In this document: piece after piece, positions 60,111-64,000 of the stretch | Numbering within the stretch: position 1 is the stretch's first letter | Layout: each line of letters opens with the position of its first letter | Source of the DNA: Tolypeutes matacus | Taxonomy: Eukaryota > Chordata > Mammalia > Cingulata > Chlamyphoridae | NCBI GenBank assembly: GCA_026826555.1 | Contig: JAKSZT010005175.1 | Span: 2,796,183 to 2,860,182, forward strand | Reading direction: 5' to 3' | Length of the DNA stretch: 64,000 nt | Made by a program: the position numbers and the translations under genes | Notes under the pieces: generated by a model | What the model saw: the letters and a program-made list of their open reading frames with translations, nothing else | Databases searched by the model: none | What the model was told of the DNA's origin: nothing

Positions 60111-61885
60111 TTCACTTGACTGTAGATGTGAAGGTCAATCTATGAGTTCTCAATTCAGTTCCATTGGTAAGTCTGTCTGTCTTTATGGCAGTACCATGCT
60201 GGTTTTCTTTGCTTGTTTGTTTGTTTTTTCCACTGTAGCTAAATAATATGCTTTGAAATGAGGAAGTGAGAGTACTCCAAATTCATTCTTTTAAAGACAT
60301 TTTTGGGTATTCGAGGTCCCTTATCCTACCATATCACATTGTTTATTGGCTTTTTTATTTCTGCCAAAAAACTGTTGGGATTTTTTATTGGAATTGCTTT
60401 GAATGTGTAAATCAGTTTGGGTAGGATTTACATTTTAACGATATTTAGTCTTCCAGTCCATGAACACAGAATGTCCTTCCATTTCTTTTATTTTTTCTTT
60501 GGTTTCTTTTAGCAATACTTTGAGTTTTCTGAATGCTCCTTTATATTCATTGTTACGTTTAGTCTTAAATATTTGATTGTTTTAGTCGTTATTATAAATG
60601 GATTTACTTTCCTTATTTCCTCTTCGGATTGCACATCAATAGTGTATAAAAACAATATTGATTTTTGCATAATAACTTTGTATCCTGACACTTTGCTGGA
60701 CTTATCTATTAGTCCTAGCAGCTTTATTGTGGATTTTTGAGTATTTTCTAGATAAAGGAGCACATCATCAGTGAATACTGAAATTTTTACTTCTTTCATT
60801 ATGGTTTGGGTGCATTTATTTCATTGTCAAGCCTATATTCTAGCTAGAACTTTGAGCACAATAGTGAATAACAGTGGTGACAATAGGCATCATTGTCTTC
60901 TTCCTGATCTCAGCAGGAAAGTTTTCAATTTTTCACCATTGAGTACAGTGCTAACTGTATGTTTTTAATATACACACTTCACCATATTGAGAGAGATTCT
61001 TTCTATTACTATTTTTTGTGTGTTTTTACCGAGAAAGTGTGCTGTATTTTGTTAAATGCCCTTTCTGCAGCAAGCAAGAGAATCTTGTGATTTTTTTCTT
61101 TTTCAATTTAGCAACGTGGTTTGTTAAATTGATTGATTTTATTGTGTTGAACCACCCTTGCAAAACTGGGATAAAAGCCACTTGATCATGTTGTATAATT
61201 AATTTAATTTCCTTTTGGATTCTGTTTGCAAGAATTTTTGCATCTATGCTCATTAGGAATATTGGTCTGTAGTTTTCTTTTTTCATAGTATCTTTACTTT
61301 GTTTGAGTATAGAATGATTTTGGTATTGTCCTTTCTTTTCAAATTTTTAGAAGTACTTGAGCAACATTGTTATTAGATGGTCCTTGAATATTTTGTGGTA
61401 TTCACCTGTGAGGCCATCTGGTCCCAGGCTTTTCAGCTTAGGGAAGTTTTTCATGATGGTTTAAATCTCTTCATTTGTGATTGGTTTGCTGAGGTCTTCT
61501 ATTTCTTCTAGGTTCAGTGTAGGTGGCTTCTGTGTTTCTAGGAATTTGTCCATCTCACTACATTGCCTATATTTTTGAATACAGTTGTTCATACTATCCT
61601 CTTATGATTACTCTTATTTCTGCAGGGTCAGTGGTAATGTCTCTCCTCTCATTTCTGATTTTATTTATTGTGTCTTCTTTTTTTTTTTGAAAGTCTAGCT
61701 AAGGGTTTCCCAATTTTGTTGATATTCTCAAACAACCAGCTTTTGGTTTTGTTGATTTTTCTCTAGTGGATTTTTGTTCTTGATTTCTTTTATTACTGCT
61801 CTGACACTTAGTATTTCTTTCCTTTGGCTTGACTTGGGATTAGTTTGCTATTCTTTTAGAAGTTATTCCAGGTGTGTTGTTAGAA
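60111..61885 (-). pseudogene. old L1 ORF2 pseudogene fragment (element H)
   Basis: In sense order from 61885: linker, then reverse transcriptase at 61286-61026 ([39 protein letters not shown]) and 60799-60509 (VKISVFTDDVLLYLENTQ, SKVSGYKVIMQKSILFLY). The catalytic FADD reads FTDD. It fades out at 60111 near the A-equivalent position 28240. It is more diverged than A, C and D. H may be the other half of element K, which starts where H would continue about 600 bp further on. Confidence 0.85.
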
Positions 61886-64000
61886 TATATGTCTGACTAA
61901 CTTTGAAAATTCTTAACCCTAAAAACTCATTTGTACTTAATATTTCCCCCTTTTGTTCAAGGTTTTTTTACAAACACATTGCTGGTTGGAAGTTAGTTAT
62001 AATCCCTTGGTGCAAAGGAGACTCATCCCTGGGATTCATGACTCACACCAGGTGAATTAGTGCATTTATATTCTGAGTTTGTCTTTGAGAGAGGCCATAT
62101 ATGAGCAACACGGAGACTTTCAGGAGGAAACTTGGGTAATATATAATACTAGGCTAAGTTTCAATTTCACAAGAACAAGTTTCATAAGTACAACCATCAA
62201 TATCAATGGCCTGGCATTTTGGTTTGTCCTTTCTCATTAGACATTGTCCATGTACTTGGGGGTTTCTTGCCACTCTATTAGACGATATGGCAGGATGTCT
62301 TATGATGGTAATATAATATTCTTTTAGTTATTGTGTGGGTCTCCACCCACTGAAAGAATACCCAATGAACAATTTAACATATTCACAGTCCATAGAGGTA
62401 TGTCCCAGGTGCACTACATATCCCTATGACTAACACACTGTACCAGTGATCCTCCCCTGCCAGTTATGGCCCCTCTGCAATCCAAAATCTCCTCAAAAAC
62501 AAAGCCAAAATATCAATCAATAAATATAATAACAAAATAAAATATTAATAGTTAAAACATGTTAAATACAAAAATTAAAAATAAAAATAATTCATTGTGT
62601 CTTTCATTAACATAAGATCTGTTATCTTTTATGTACAATGACATATTTTTTTCTGTATGTTTGCTCAGTGTCTTATTTTTCTCACCTTATTTTCAAAGAA
62701 GCTTCAGGTTACCCAAAAGTCATGTAGACAATACAGAGGATTACCATATACCCAATCACCTCTCACTCTCCTACTCTCCTCTGTTAATAACATATTATAT
62801 GAGTATGGTACATTTGTTAAAATTGATATACAAATATTGAAACATTGTTACTAACCATGGCCAATGGTTTACATTATGGTTTACATTTTGCACCATACAA
62901 TTTTTTAGGTTTTTTGTGTGTGATTTTACTTTGTTTTATTTTTTGTGTCTCTGACCCTCACTCTTCTGGGAGTAAGTAAGCAGTGCTCTGGTTTGCTGTG
63001 CCCCAAAGCAGATACCCATGGCAGCCACTTGCTTTTTCTTTGTTGTTTTAGTGAGAACTAATCATTATTTGCTTAACACATTGGCCATGTTCCCACCAAG
63101 TTTATAGGTTTTGGCAAAAATGTATAATGGCCTATATGTATCATTTGAAGTTCATGCAGAATAAATCCAATGCACTAAAGTGCCAAATGCACCATCTATT
63201 CTATTTTCCCCTTACCAAACTCTCAAAACTATGGTAGCCACCATTTCAGTTTTGAAGTATAAGGTCCATAGTTACATGCAATAATATTGAGAACTTTAAG
63301 TATTGGTCTGTTTTCTTTTATTAGGCACTGCTTATATTCTCATGAGAATCGTGCCCCTCTAATTGAAAACATAGCTGGACTTTCCAGGATGGGAGTCTAA
63401 TATTGTGTTTATTATGTGGGTCTTCACCTACTAAGATAACTCTCTGTGATAAGATGAAAACTTTCATATTCCATAGAAGCATGTCTCAGGTCCACCCTAT
63501 CCTGCATATACTCCCACTTTGGATGCCCTGCACCAGTAATCCTTCCCTTCCATATTTGCCTAAAGAACATTTCCTACAATTTTAGATTTAATCAGAGACA
63601 TATAAATCCCTAGATTTCACCTATTCCTTCCTGCAGCCCTCCACCAAGGTCCTGGATGGTCTAACTCAAACTTCCTATCCTACTCCCCTATACATTCCAA
63701 AAACTTTGGACTCAATTACATCACTGCACCATCACACCCATCCACTGCTCAACCACCCCTTTCTACCTTATCATATGTTTTGCCCATATTGAGCATTGGC
63801 TCAACACACTCTACTCCCTTTCTGTCTCCTGATCACCTATTTTCCAGACTCTAGGTCTATAATTTGCTCAATTTCCTTGAGTTATATCAGTGAGGTTATG
63901 TAATATTTGTACTTCAGTGACTGGCTTACTTCACTCAACATAAGGTATTCAAGATCCATTCATGTTGTCCTGTGTGTTAATACTGCATTCTTTCTTACAG
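61886..64000 (-). mobile_element. L1 (element I): 3' region and start of ORF2 C-terminus
   Basis: Minus strand. 61886-63850 is the proximal and middle part of the long L1 3' region (plus-strand reversed blocks AACTCATTTGTACTTAATAT, GCTGAGTTTG-like at 62075, AAACATTGTTACTAACCATG at 62838). 63860-64000 is the C-terminal end of ORF2 (GACTGGCTTACTTCACTCAA, AAGATCCATTCATGTTGTCC), which leaves the window. The distal 0.8 kb of the 3' region is missing where it meets H. The copy is diverged. Confidence 0.82.
62912..63106. repeat. insert in element I, copy of the 18835-19012 segment
   Basis: About 190 bp interrupt the I 3' region after CACCATACAATTT. They contain GACCCTCACTCTTCTGGGAG, TTTGCTGTGCCCCAAAGCAG and TTTGCTTAACACATTGGCCA, matching 18848-18995 in order. 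Flanks TTTTAGGTTTT and TTATAGGTTTT may be a degenerate duplication. The T-rich left edge suggests an A-tail on the minus strand. Confidence 0.6.

Noticed and set aside
1..64000. CRISPR array, operon or prokaryotic system
   Set aside because: No regularly spaced repeats and no compact gene organisation; the window is mammalian.

Overview
The window is vertebrate, specifically mammalian, nuclear DNA. It has no compact gene organisation and is packed with LINE-1 (L1) retrotransposons, a HAL1 half-LINE, MaLR-type LTR remnants and tRNA-derived SINEs. The SINE head (GTGGCTCA near its start, CACATGGGAGGTC in its middle) resembles the DAS-type SINEs of Xenarthra, so a sloth, armadillo or anteater is the likeliest source, with a sloth slightly favoured; this is recognition from memory, not a search. 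There is no intact protein-coding gene of the host. The one host gene relic is an olfactory receptor pseudogene (33115-34001), probably family 14. Nearly all short open frames are shadows or fragments of L1 ORF1 and ORF2.

Layout. 1-15900 is mostly old, unrecognised or weakly recognised DNA with an L1M 3' fragment, a small SINE (3040-3163), a dimeric SINE (5908-6252), and MaLR-like LTR pieces (3190-3600, 6770-7043, 10830-12312). 15930-23030 holds an internally deleted minus-strand L1 (J) and a plus-strand L1 (B) that carries an LTR-like insert. 23031-31965 is an almost full-length but decayed plus-strand L1 (A) with 5' UTR, ORF1, ORF2 and an unusually long 3' region. 31966-35837 is mostly unique sequence around the olfactory pseudogene and includes a 10-N scaffold gap. 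35838-38565 is a HAL1 copy split by an unrecognised insert. 39338-64000 is a nest of L1s: E (5'-inverted), K (old), D (minus strand, about 7.5 kb, split by two later insertions), C (the youngest, inside D, with a perfect 16-bp target duplication), F (5'-inverted, also inside D), G, H and I.

The elements form a layered insertion history that can be read directly from target-site duplications: C and F sit inside D, E sits inside older sequence, and a 76-nt piece of U4 snRNA sits inside C. All younger L1 copies share a 3' region of about 2.7-2.9 kb, several times longer than I would expect for an L1, and it holds a reading frame that recurs between copies. I found no new enzyme system, CRISPR array or operon. 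The interest lies in the L1 biology and in two assembly gaps, one of which creates artificial fusion proteins.
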